DNA of 64,000 nucleotides from Mikania micrantha (Eukaryota > Streptophyta > Magnoliopsida > Asterales > Asteraceae). The notes below the pieces were generated by a model, which was not told the origin of the DNA, ran no database searches, and worked only from the letters and a program-made list of their open reading frames with translations. Both the position numbers and the translations under genes were made by a program. The stretch is from contig CM018695.1 in NCBI GenBank assembly GCA_009363875.1, forward strand, positions 15,968,755 through 16,032,754. The letters are read 5' to 3'. Position 1 is the stretch's first letter. Each line of letters opens with the position of its first letter. This document shows positions 32,320-44,513 of the stretch, piece after piece.

Positions 32320-35300
32320 TGTAACATCAGTGCCGGAACCGTCACCGGAACAGTGATCTCTACAGTATATGAACAGTAAAACAAGTATGAACCATATACA
32401 TTTCAGTACGTTTCATATTCATATCATTTATCATTATCATAGTGTGTTATCATAGAACAAATTCAAAAACATTTAACAGAAACACAGTTCAGAACAATGG
32501 TTCTTGAGTCAGATAATTATTTGACAATACAGAACCATCATGTGATTATTTGTTTAGGATTTATTATCTATAAACGTATGCGAGACTTTAAAGAACAAAA
32601 CACAAGAATATTGTATAGGTGACGATCTGTACGAATATATCTGAAAGTTTAACGTTCTGAATGATATTCTATAATTAGAAAACAAGATTGAGAGGTATAG
32701 TTATCACCGTGTTCGTACGGGTGACGATTCGAACGAATACGCGCGACGACCGTACATTTCGATTTAAACAGTGAATTAATATTTTAAATTAAATAAATAG
32801 AAGATATTAGTTAATTTATTAGGAATCACAACTTAGAATAATTAAATGATTTCTATTTTTTTTAAAATCGTGCCGTTTCGTCACGAAAACTACGCGAATC
32901 GGCATTTTTCGCGAAACCAAACGAGATCGAACGACCGGGTATTTTTCCCCACATTTAATGTGGACAATAAATGCCACAACCACCAGTACCATTCACCCTC
33001 TTTTCTCTCTCAAACTCGTTTTTCCCACTCTCTCTAGTTCTTCACAAGAAAACCACCTTCTTTCTAAGTTTTGGAAGCTCAAATCTCGTTGGATTCAAGT
33101 GTTCTAGGCGTCATTACGATCCTCTCATCGTGTAGAGTTCAGAAGTACAAGCATTGTGAAATTTCATCCACGAAATCTAAGGTAAATATCCATTTTATTT
33201 TCGGTTTTTATAGGGTTTTCACGAGTCTCATGGTCTTTGCTATTATGGTCGATATTAAGCACTTAAAATACTTAGATAAAGATGCCATATGTGTTTAGGA
33301 ACTGTTAGGGATGAATTGCAACAGGTTAGGATTCGAAATAAACGAAGAACTTGGAGTTTATTGCAGGTTCGTGAGTAATGGTGGTCGCCCGAACCTTTTG
33401 CCATAAAGTTCAAGTACAACGAACCTGTAAGCATGTCTACAACGAACCTGTGATCATACCTGCACCGAACCTTCTGTCCACGAACCTGGAATCTTTGGCA
33501 AACCATTCTGTAGCCGAACCTTAGATGAGTTAAGCGAACCTTCTGGCCGAACCATGCAAGGCTGCGAACCTTAGCATGGCGAACCCTAGGAGCCGAACCC
33601 TAAAGGTTCGGTGGTGTATTGGCCGAACCTTACATCCAGGTTAGCCGAACCTTGGGGACCAACCCTAAAAGGTTCGCTGCCCTAGATACCATACCGAACC
33701 TAAAAGTTGTTTAATTGGACTAATATGGATCTATGATCAACAAGACTAGTGTTAACAATCTAAGGAATGGTTAGTTAGTCATTAACCTAAGTTCTAACGA
33801 GGTAGGAATTCAATACGTTGCATGCATGGATAGATATCGCATGTGTGTGTGCATGGTCAAGGATAAAACCCTAAGTTGCATGCATGGGGGTACGGGGATC
33901 AATTGTGTATACATGTGTAGGTGCATGAACAATGATGAAGCCCTAATCATGCATGCATAGGTAAAACTAAATGTTAAACACATAAGATTGTTTAACAAAT
34001 AAGGTAAAATGGTTATAAGTTCATAAGAATCAAGAACACAAGTTGGTAAATCAATTGGAAAAAAAAATCAAAGGTAATCAATTGGGCCAAAGTGGGCCCA
34101 ATAGGGTTTAATTAAACCCAACATACATTAAGTAATGATGTTTCAACTAAAATAAAGGTGTTATAAATTATAAAAGTTAATAATTTCTAAAATCTTGTTT
34201 AATTGGAAGTGTTAATGATGAATGTCATTGGCTCTTTTTTATTTTTAGTTATTAAGTTAATTGTAATGTTTTGGTTTAAAGATTTATTGTGATTTAAATT
34301 GTTGGGATTTGATTATAAAGAGACAATATAATTGTCTGGATTTTAACAGAAAACAAAGGAGACTCTGCCCAATTTTTGTAAAATTAATTAAAAGTGTTGT
34401 AACTAAACATGGGTTTGGGATCATAAAAGGGTAACTAAGGTAGATTAGATCTTATATACATTTAGTACTAACACACTTAGTTGCACACACAACAAGACCC
34501 AACCTTAGGCACAACGACTATTACGCGTACTTATTATATTCGAATTCTAATAAAATAACTCAGGAACTAAAGAAACCTAAGCTACAAACAAGAGCGCGCA
34601 TTTTGTGTTAGATCAATTTCATAGCAGCACAGGTGAGTTCATTGCCCCTTTTCTAACATTTTGGTTTTAAAACGCGTGGCTGAGAAGCATGCGTAAACTG
34701 TTTATTTTAAATTGTTTACTTAAATGCTTTTAATTTTATATGTTTACATTTATAAATGTACAATTGATTAATGAATCTAGTATTCTATGATCAACGAATC
34801 AAGTACATCTTGTAACAGAATCAAACGAATCAATAAATCATTTTCAAGGGAAAGCCTGGGAAATATCAAAGATAGTATATGCCAAAACGAACGAAACAAA
34901 AACCCTACATTTCAAGAAGTCCTAGCTAGACCGTTTGAGTTGTAGGTCGTATGTTTGATGATATTTACAGATTCCCTAACTACTAAGTACCTTGATTGAC
35001 AGACTAGTCTACTCGATTTGACCAAGGCCCAATCATTAGGACTTAGATTTTATTAAATGTTTATTTATTTATTTAATTAAGCATTTATAACTGTATCTAC
35101 AATTACTGTGGTTGATCAAATTGTGTGATGAACATATGAAATCAATATGGATTTCAAATGATTGTAATTACAGGGACAAAGAACAGAAGGATTTTTGGGT
35201 TAAATGAGAAGGGTAAAAATGCTTAACTATCATTAACAACAGTGTCATATACGGATTAGTATGTGGTGGGACGGTGGCTGGGCGGCCGGTAAGTTCGACC

Positions 35301-35812
35301 CTACATATGCCCTATATATAAGCATACCGATCCGGATATTACATGTGGAGTTAATGAGGTTAAGGTCTTTACCGGAAGAGGTTTACAAATCATTTTCAAA
35401 CTTTAAATTATATGAACTCACCAACCATGTGTTGATTTTATTTTTGCATGATTCCTCAGGTGACGGACATGTCAACTAGGAAGCTTATGCTTTTGGACTA
35501 GGACTTCAGATAGAAGACTTAGTATTTTTGGACCTGAATATTGTTGGAAACATCATCATACAATTATTTTGTATATCTTGTGCAGTTACAAGATAGTTAT
35601 TTTATGATGTTTATGATAGATTTACATTGTTAAATTATGAACGATTCGGATGTAATTTAACTTTGTAATTCTATTCTATTTAGCATTTCTCATTTATATC
35701 ATGTGCAATGTAAACAATCTGATCACTTTGATTATCACTCACGATATTGCGCACCGAGAACCTTCCGCCCGACGGGGACTCCGATCCAACCCCGCCGGCT
35801 CGGGGTGTGACA
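32320..35812 (+). mobile_element. 5' LTR of the full-length chromovirus
   Basis: It is 3,493 bp. The U3 palindrome lies at 32712-32737, decayed on its left arm. The position of the TATA box is taken by GGGTATTTTTCCCC near 32937-32950, which is a poor TATA. A CT-rich start region lies at 32997-33050. Splice-donor-like sites are at 33182 and 34633, acceptor-like sites before 34612 and 35460, the CGAACC word island at 33380-33715, and a second TATA-like CTATATATAAG at 35312-35322. Confidence 0.92.
33380..33715. repeat. CGAACCTT word island (5' LTR copy)
   Basis: The word CGAACC, mostly CGAACCT or CGAACCC, occurs about 17 times in 335 bp with irregular spacing; twice the inverse, AGGTTCG, appears (near 33604 and 33669). 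The same island is in the 3' LTR. It is not a regular tandem repeat. Confidence 0.85.
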
Positions 35813-35815
35813 GAT

Positions 35816-35829
35816 TGGTATCAGAGCCA
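35816..35829 (+). promoter_or_regulatory. Primer binding site (initiator Met tRNA)
   Basis: TGGTATCAGAGCCA lies three bases after the LTR end and is complementary to the 3' end of plant initiator methionine tRNA, the usual chromovirus primer. Confidence 0.9.
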
Positions 35830-35987
35830 TGGTTATAGAGAAATATAGGTCACTTATTTAAACGGTTTGGCCTAGACTATAACCTAGGGACCATGCATAT
35901 AGAGAAACAGGACTTAGGAGTTTCTTGCATACTGTCTTCTATATTTGATCATTTCACTAACCAATAACTTTATTGGTTATGATCAGA

Positions 35988-38900
35988 ATGCCGCCGAGAA
36001 GACAGCCTCCCTTGATACAGCTACCACCACAAGACTTAGCTCCGCACCCTTCTACACCGTCACCAAATGATTCACCACCACCTCCTCCTCCCCCTCCTCC
36101 TTTGATTACCCAACCATCTGGTTCGGGCACAACACCGACCTTGGATCCTGCTACTGTCGCCCTGGTGACGTTACTGAGTAGCCAGATGACAAATCAGATG
36201 AAAGAAGCAATACCGGAGATGTTCCTTCGTCTTCGTAATGAAATCCTCAACACTGGCAACTCATCAGGAGAAGCCAGTGGAAATACTGGAGATCCATCTC
36301 ATTACTCCTACAAGTCCTTTGTCGGATGTAAACCACCCAGCTTTAGTGGGTCAGAAGGCGCCGTTGGATTAATCCAATGGATTGAGAAGATCGAGACAAC
36401 CTTGGATCTTTGCAGCTGCCCCGAACACCACAAGGTCCGTTACTCAGCTGGAACATTCAACAAACGGGCTCTGACTTGGTGGAACGGTCAGATCAACGCC
36501 TTAGGAAGAGAGGAAGCTATGGCAATGCTATGGGAAGATTTCAAGACACTGCTGCGAACAGAGTTCTGCCATAAGAATGAGCTGCAGAAACTGGAGGTTG
36601 AATTATCCAACCATGTGATGAAGGGGGCTGATCACATGGGGTACACAACTCGTTACCATGAGTTGGTGGCCTTGGTACCTGATATGGTACCAACTTTGGA
36701 GAAAATGATAGACAGATATGTGGGTGGACTTCCCGCCTGCATTCAGGGCATGGTTGTTTCAGCCAACGCTACCACTGTCGAGTGTGCAGTGAGATTGTCT
36801 GGAAAACTCGCTGATCTTATGGTAGCCTCAGGAGTCCTAAAGAAAGAGGCTGAGACCAGCAAGAACAAAGCTGAGTCTTTAAAGAAACCCCACCATCATC
36901 AGAAGAAGAAGCAGAAGACCATCAAGAATTACACAGTGGCCACACCTCTTCAACAAGTAGCAACAACACCACAAAACCCTAACAAGAGACCCTACACTGG
37001 CACGTTTCCTCTGTGTGCCAAGTGTCAGTATCATCACACTGCTGACACTCCCTGTAATCAATGCACGGGATGTGGAAGAAAGGGCCATTGGGTCCAACAC
37101 TGCAGGATGACACCTAACCAAGCAGTCAACAATGCTGCTTTGGCTCTCCCTCCACCAACTAAACAGAACAACGGTGGATGTTTCAACTGTGGCGAACAAG
37201 GCCACTTTACCAATAACTGCCCGAAGAAAGCTCAACAGGCAGTTCAAGCTCCTCGTGGAAGAGCCTTTGCTATTGGAGCACCCACAGCACGCAGGACCCG
37301 AATGTGGTCACTGGTACATTTCTCTTACATGGATTTTATGCATCTGTTCTATTTGATACTGGTGCGGATCAGAGTTTTATCTCTACTGATTTTGCATGCC
37401 GATTAGATTTCATAGAGGAACAGTTAGACTCCCCTTACATTATGGAAGTAGCTAATGGGAAACAGATCACAGTTAGTACAGTTTATAGGAATTGCCCATT
37501 GACCCTTAACGGTCATACATTTACCATTGATTTGATACCAATGGAGTTGGGTAGTTTCGACATCATAGTCGGAATGAATTGGCTATCCTCTAATCGAGTG
37601 GAAGTCATCTGTTCTGAAAAGCTGCTTCGAGTTCCATTGTCGAGTGATCGCGTACTGGAAGTTAAAGGGGATCGAGCAAAAAGCAGTGTCAAAATTATTT
37701 CTTGCATAAAAGCACGTAAATGTCTACAGAAGCGGTGTGTTGCGTTCTTGGCTCATGTGGTGGAAAAGGAGAAACATAAGAAAAAGATTCAAGATGTACC
37801 TGTGGTGAAAGAATATCCGGAAGTATTTCCTGAAGATCTACCAGGTTTGCCTCCTGTGCGACCGGTAGAGTTTCGTATTGACTTAATTCCTGGAGCAACT
37901 CCTGTTGCTAAATCTCCTTACAGGTTAGCACCTTTAGAGATGCAGGAATTGTCTAATCAGTTACAGGAGCTACTTGATAAAGGTTTCATTAGACCGAGCT
38001 ACTCACCTTGGGGAGCTCCGGTTTTGTTCGTGAAAAAGAAGGACGGATCGTTCAGAATGTGCATAAATTATCGTGAGCTGAACAAACTAACCATCAAGAA
38101 TCGGTATCCATTACCGAGGATTGATGATTTATTTGACCAACTGCAAGGAGCTCAATACTTCTCAAAGATTGACTTGCGGTCTGGATATCATCAGCTTAGA
38201 GTTCAAGATGAAGACATACCGAAAACGGCCTTCCGAACCAAATATGGGCATTACGAATTCATGGTGATGCCTTTCGGATTGACAAATGCACCAGCGGTTT
38301 TCATGGATCTCATGAATCGAGTGTGCAAGCCGTATCTAGATCAGTTTGTCATTGTTTTTATTGATGACATCCTGATTTATTCTAAGAGCAAAGCAGATCA
38401 TGAACAACACCTTAGAAAGATCTTGGAACTGTTGAAGAGAGAACAACTCTATGCTAAATTCTCTAAATGTGAATTTTGGCTTAGAGAAGTTCAATTTCTG
38501 GGTCATGTAGTTAACAGCGAGGGAATACACGTTGATCCTACCAAGATCGAGGCGATAAAGAACTGGGATACTCCGAAGACACCGACGGAGATACGGTCTT
38601 TTCTGGGATTGGCGGGTTATTATAGAAGGTTCATCTCGAACTTTTCTAAGATAGCTCTGCTTCTTACAAAACTAACTCATAAAAGTGAACCTTTTGTCTG
38701 GAACAGAAACAAGAAGATGCTTTTCATACATTGAAACAGAAGTTATGTAATGCTCCAATCCTGCCTCTTCCAGAAGGATGCGATGACTTTGTTGTGTACT
38801 GTGATGCTTCTCATCAGGGACTTGGTTGTGTGTTAATGCAACGGGAAATAGTCATAGCCTATGCATCAAGACAGTTAAAAATTCATTAGAAGAATTACAC

Positions 38901-40641
38901 TACCCATGATCTTGAACTGGGAGCAGTAATCTTCGCATTGAAGATTTGGAGACATTATTTATATGGCACCAAGTGTACCATATTCACTAATCACAAGAGT
39001 CTACAGCATATATTTGATCAGAAGGAGCTCAACATACGACAACGCCGTTGGGTTGAACTTCTAAATGATTACGACTGTGTGATCAAGTATCATCCAGGAA
39101 AGGCGAACGTTGTGGCTGATGCCTTGAGCCGGAAGGAACGGGTCAAACCCCTACGTGTTAGAGCAATGGGGATAATGGTGCAGACCAGTTTAAGTGACAA
39201 TATTATTCAAGCACAACAAGAAGCACTTGACCGAGGCAATCTGAAGAAGGAACTTGATTGTGGAGCAGAGAAACAGTTCGACACGAAGCCCGATGGAATG
39301 ATCTATTACCGGGAACGTATATGGATCCCGGCGGTAGACGAATTGAGAAGGCTGATCTTCGATAGCACACAAGACTAAATACTCCGTTCACCCAGGCGCT
39401 GATAAAATGTACCTAGACTTGCGTGGATTTTATTGGTGGCCGGGGATGAAGAAAGACATAGCCGAGTATGTCGGTCAGTGTCTGACGTGTGCAAAGGTAA
39501 AGGCGGAACACCGGAGACCGTCTGGTCTACTGGAACAGCCTGAGATTCCGCTCTGGAAGTGGGAACAAATAGCCATGGATTTCATTACCAAGCTACCCCG
39601 CACTTCCAGTGGTCATGATACGCTTTGGGTGATCGTTGATCGTTTAACAAAATCTGCTCATTTCTTGCCCATGCGTGAGAACTTCACCATGGATAAACTG
39701 GCAAGATTATACATCAATGAGATAGTGGTACGCCACGGTGTGCCATTGTCTATTATCTCTGATAGAGACAGCAGATTCACATCAAGGTTCTGGCAATCAC
39801 TGCAGAAGTCACTAGGGACACAGTTAAATCTGAGTACAGCTTACCACCCGCAAACGGATGGTCAAAGCGAACATACTATTCAAACCCTAGAGGACATGCT
39901 AAGAACCTGTATGTTGGATTTCGGTGGTAATTGGGACTCCCATTTGCCACTGATCGAGTTCTCTTACAATAACAGTTATCACAGCAGTATCGGATGTGCA
40001 CCATTCGAGGCTCTTTATGGTCGGAAATGTTGATCACCGATCTGCTGGACTGAAATTGGAGACAATCGAATAATTGGGCCAGAATTATTCAAGAAACCAC
40101 TGACAAGATAGCTCAGATTCAAAGAAGACTACAAGCAACAAGGAGTAGACAAAAGAGCTACGCCGACAAACGGCGCAAGCCGTTGGAATTCCAAGTGGGA
40201 GACCCTGTAATGTTGAAGGTATCCCCATGGAAAGGCGTTGTACGCTTTGGAAAGAAAGGCAAATTAGCACCGCGATACATGGGACCGTTCGAGGTCATCG
40301 AGCGTATTGGTCCTCTAGCTTATTGACTGAGATTACCGGATGAACTCAGTGGTGTGCATGGCGTGTTTCACGTCTCAAACTTAAAGAAATGCCTTGCTAA
40401 CGAGTCTCTCGTCATTCTGATTGAAGAAATTCAAGTAGACGAACATCTACACTTTATCGAGGAACCTTTGGAGATTATGGATCGCAAGGTTAAACAATTG
40501 AGGCAAAGCCGTATTCCGATTGTAAAGGTTCTATGGGATTCAAGACGCGGACCCGAGTTTACTTGGGAACGCGAAGATCACATGAAGTTAAAGTATCCCC
40601 AACTGTTTGAAGAGGAAGCTGTACCTGATAACCACTCTTAA
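35988..40641 (+). pseudogene. Chromovirus Gag-Pol, broken by seven lesions
   Basis: It aligns throughout with the intact copy at 24962-29602 and has the same domain order: Gag, two CCHC knuckles (C..C..GHW and CFNCGEQGHF), protease DTGADQ, reverse transcriptase FIDD, RNase H, integrase and chromodomain. The breaks are: a 1-base deletion near 37292 between Gag and protease; a 1-base deletion near 38700; stop TAG at 38887-38889; a 2-base deletion near 39363; stop TGA at 40031-40033; a 1-base deletion near 40090; and stop TGA at 40324-40326. At least one TGA fits C-to-T change of a CGA codon. The start MPPRR at 35988 matches the intact copy. No functional polyprotein can be made, though the Gag portion (35988 to about 37290) is open. 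Confidence 0.93.
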
Positions 40642-40662
40642 ATTTCGGGACGAAATTTCTCT

Positions 40663-40674
40663 AACAAGGGGAGA
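40663..40674 (+). promoter_or_regulatory. Polypurine tract
   Basis: AACAAGGGGAGA directly precedes the 3' LTR, one base before TGTAACATC. Confidence 0.88.
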
Positions 40675-40675
40675 C

Positions 40676-43600
40676 TGTAACATCAGTGCCGGAACCGTCA
40701 CCGGAACAGTGATCTCTACAGTATATGAACAGTAAAACAGGTACGAACCATATACATTTCAGTACGTTTCATATTCATATCATTTATCATTATCATAGTG
40801 TGTTATTATCATTGAACAAATTCAGAAACATTTAACAGAAACACAGTTCAGAACAATGGTTCTTGAGTCAGATAATTATTTGACAATACAGAACCATCAT
40901 GTGATTATTTGTTTAGGATTTATTATGTATAAACGTATACGAGACTTTAAAGAACAAAACACAAGAATATTGTATAGGTGACGATCTGTACGAATATATC
41001 TGAAAGTTTAACGTTCTGAATGATATTCTATAATTAGAAAACAAGATTGAGAGGTATAGTTATCACCGTGTTCGTACGGGTGACGATTCGAACGAATACG
41101 CGCGACGACCGTACATTTCGATTTAAACAGTGAATTAATATTTTAAATTAAATAAATAGAAGATATTAGTTAATTTATTAGGAATCACAACTTAGAATAA
41201 TTAAATGATTTCTATTTTTTTTAAAATCGTGTCGTTTCGTCACGAAAACTACGCGAATCAGCATTTTTCGCGAAACCAAACGAGATCGAACGACCGGGTA
41301 TTTTTCCCCACATTTAATGTGGACAATAAATGCCACAACCACCACCATTCACCCTCTTCTCTCTCTCAAACTCGTTTTTCCCACTCTTTCTCTAGTTCTT
41401 CACAAGAAAACCACCTTCTTTCTAAGTTTTGGAAGCTCAAATCTCGTTGGATTCAAGTGTTCTAGGCGTCATTACGATCCTCTCATCGTGTAGAGTTCAG
41501 AAGTACAAGCATTGTGAAATTTCATCCACGAAATCTAAGGTAAATATCCATTTTATTTTCGGTTTTTATAGGGTTTTCACGAGTCTCATGGTCTTTGCTA
41601 TTATGGTCGATATTAAGCACTTAAAATACTTAGATAAAGATGCCATATGTGTTTAGGAACTGTTAGGGATGAATTGCAACAGGTTAGGATTCGAAATAAA
41701 CGAAGAACTTGGAGTTTATTGCAGGTTCGTGAGTAATGGTGGTCGCCCGAACCTTTTGCCATAAAGTTCAAGTACAACGAACCTGTAAGCATGTCTACAA
41801 CGAACCTGTGATCATACCTGCACCGAACCTTCTGTCCACGAACCTGGAATCTTTGGCAAACCATTCTGTAGCCGAACCTTAGATGAGTTAAGCGAACCTT
41901 CTGGCCGAACCATGCAAGGCTGCGAACCTTAGCATGGCGAACCCTAGGAGCCGAACCCTAAAGGTTCGGTGGTGTATTGGCCGAACCTTACATCCAGGTT
42001 AGCCGAACCTTGGGGACCAACCCTAAAAGGTTCGCTGCCCTAGATACCATACCTAACCAAAAAGTTGTTTAATTGGACTAATATGGATCTATGATCAACA
42101 AGACTAGTGTAAACAATCTAAGGAATGGTTAGTTAGTCATTAACCTAAGTTCTAACGAGGTAGGAATTCAATACGTTGCATGCATGGATAGATATCGCAT
42201 GTGTGTGTGCATGGTCAAGGATAAAACCCTAAGTTGCATGCATGGGGGTACGGGGATCAATTGTGTATACATGTGTAGGTGCATGAACAATGATGAAGCC
42301 CTAATCATGCATGCATAGGTAAAACTTAATGTTAAACACATAAGATTGTTTAACAAATAAGGTAAAATGGTTATAAGTTCATAAGAATCAAGAACACAAG
42401 TTGGTAAATCAATTGGAGAAAAAAATCAAAGGTAATCAATTGGGCCAAAGTGGGCCCAATAGGGTTTAATTAAACCCAACATACATTAAGTAATGATGTT
42501 TTAACTATAATAAAGGTGTTATAAATTATAAAAGTTAATAATTTCTAAAATCTTGTTTAATTGGAAGTGTTAATGATAAATGTCATTGGCTCTTTTTTTT
42601 TAGTTATTAAGTTAATTGTAATGTTTTGGTTTAAAGATTTATTGTGATGTAAATTGTTGGGATTTGATTATAAAGAGACAATATAATTGTCTGGATTTTA
42701 ACAGAAAACAAAGGAGACTCTGCCCAATTTTTGTAAAATTAATTAAAAGTGTTGTAACTAAACATGGGTTTGGGATCATAAAAGGGTAACTAAGGTAGAT
42801 TAGATCTTAGATACATTTAGTACTAAGACACTTAGGTGCACATAACAAGACCCAACCTTAGGCACAACGACTATTACACGTACTTATTATATTCGAATTC
42901 TTATAAAATAACTCAGGAACTAAAGAAACCTAAGCTACAAACAAGAGCGAGCATTTTGTGTTAGATCAATTTCATAGCAGCACAGGTGAGTTCATTGCCC
43001 CTTTTCTAACATTTTGGTTTTAAAACGCGGGGCTGAGAAGCATACGTAAACTGTTTATTTAAATTGTTTACTTAAATGCTTTTAATTTTATATGTTTACA
43101 TATATAAATGTTATCCTAGACCATGTCTAGGAAGATTTTATGCAGGTTTACTAACTGATTTACTTATAAATTAAGTGAATAATCGGGTTAAACTAAAACA
43201 TTTCAACAGATCAAAACATTTCAAACGAATCAAACTAAACATTTTGACAAAACAAGTGTGTGAGTTCAAGGAATCAAACGAAACATTTTGACGAATCAAA
43301 TGGGTGATTTCAATGAATCAAACGAAACATTTTGACGAAACAAGTGTGGGATTTCAACGAATCAAACGAAAGAAGCTTTGCAAAGTCAACATTCAATGTT
43401 CTACAAATCAAGTGTTGGTTGAACAATGAGTCAAGTGTACAATTGATTAATGAATCTAGTATTCTATGATCAACGAATCAAGTACATCTTGTAACAGAAT
43501 CAGACGAATCAATAAATCATTTTCAAGGGAAAGCCTGGGAAATATCAAAGATAGTATATGCCAAAACGAACGAAACAAAAACCCTACATTTCAAGAAGTC

Positions 43601-44491
43601 CTAGCTAGACCGTTTGAGTTGTAGGTCGTATGTTTGATGATATTTACAGATTCCCTAACTACTAAGTACCTTGATTGACAGACTAGTCTACTCGATTTGA
43701 CCAAGGCCCAATCATTAGGACTTAGATTTTATTAAATGTTTATTTATTTATTTAATTAAGCATTTATAACTGTATCTACAATTACTGTGGTTGATCAAAT
43801 TGTGTGATGAACATATGAAATCAATATGGATTTCAAATGATTGTAATTACAGGGACAAAGAACAGAAGGATTTTTGGGTTAAATGAGAAGGGTAAAAATG
43901 CTTAACTATCATTAACAACAGTGTCATATACGGATTAGTATGTGGTGGGACGGTGGCTGGGCGGCCGGTAAGTTCGACCCTACATATGCCCTATATATAA
44001 GCATACCGATCCGGATATTACATGTGGAGTTAATGAGGTTAAGGTCTTTACCGGAAGAGGTTTACAAATCATTTTCAAACTTTAAATTATATGAACTCAC
44101 CAACCATGTGTTGATTTTATTTTTGCATGATTCCTCAGGTGACGGACATGTCAACTAGGAAGCTTATGCTTTTGGACTAGGACTTCAGATAGAAGACTTA
44201 GTATTTTTGGACCTGAATATTGTTGGAAACATCATCATACAATTATTTTGTATATCTTGTGCAGTTACAAGATAGTTATTTTATGATGTTTATGATAGAT
44301 TTACATTGTTAAATTATGAACGATTCGGATGTAATTTAACTTTGTAATTCTATTCTATTTAGCATTTCTCATTTATATCATGTGCAATGTAAACAATCTG
44401 ATCACTTTGATTATCACTCACGGTATCGCGCCCCGAGAACCTTCCGCCCGACGGGGACTCCGATCCAACCCCGCCGGCTCGGGGTGTGACA
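40676..44491 (+). mobile_element. 3' LTR of the full-length chromovirus
   Basis: It is 3,816 bp, nearly identical to the 5' LTR except for an additional 323 bp at about 43110-43435. It contains the U3 palindrome region (41071-41096), the CGAACC island (41745-42055) and the second TATA-like box (43990-44000). It is followed immediately by GAT and a primer binding site, so it may also act as the 5' LTR of the sequence to its right. Confidence 0.92.
43110..43435. repeat. LTR segment absent from the 5' LTR, with a short repeat
   Basis: This block contains GAATCAAACGAAACATTTTG or close variants about four times (43200-43380). The 5' LTR jumps from ATAAATGT to ACAATTG at 34760. The same minisatellite-like sequence suggests deletion in the 5' LTR after insertion, or a difference between the templates. 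Confidence 0.8.
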
Positions 44492-44494
44492 GAT

Positions 44495-44508
44495 TGGTAT
44501 CAGAGCCA
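44495..44508 (+). promoter_or_regulatory. Extra primer binding site after the 3' LTR
   Basis: TGGTATCAGAGCCA lies three bases after the LTR end at 44491, exactly as at a 5' LTR/internal junction. After it the sequence diverges from the chromovirus leader (CTCTTATGAAGG here, TGGTTATAGAG at 35830). Confidence 0.9.
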
Positions 44509-44513
44509 CTCTT

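Larger units (their letters stand above)
32320..44491 (+). mobile_element. Full-length Tekay-type chromovirus
   Basis: The element has a 5' LTR (32320-35812), primer binding site (35816-35829), degenerate gag-pol (35988-40641), polypurine tract (40663-40674) and 3' LTR (40676-44491). The LTRs begin TGTAACATCAGTGCCGG and end CGGCTCGGGGTGTGACA. By eye they differ at roughly 30-40 positions outside one 323-bp length difference, that is about 1 percent, so the insertion is young. There is no simple 5-bp duplication at the outer edges: the 3' LTR is followed by a primer binding site instead of ordinary flank. Confidence 0.93.

Noticed and set aside
33071..33298. 75-codon frame present identically in both LTRs (also at 41429-41656)
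   Set aside because: Identity follows from LTR duplication. The frame crosses the conserved splice donor and has no protein signature.
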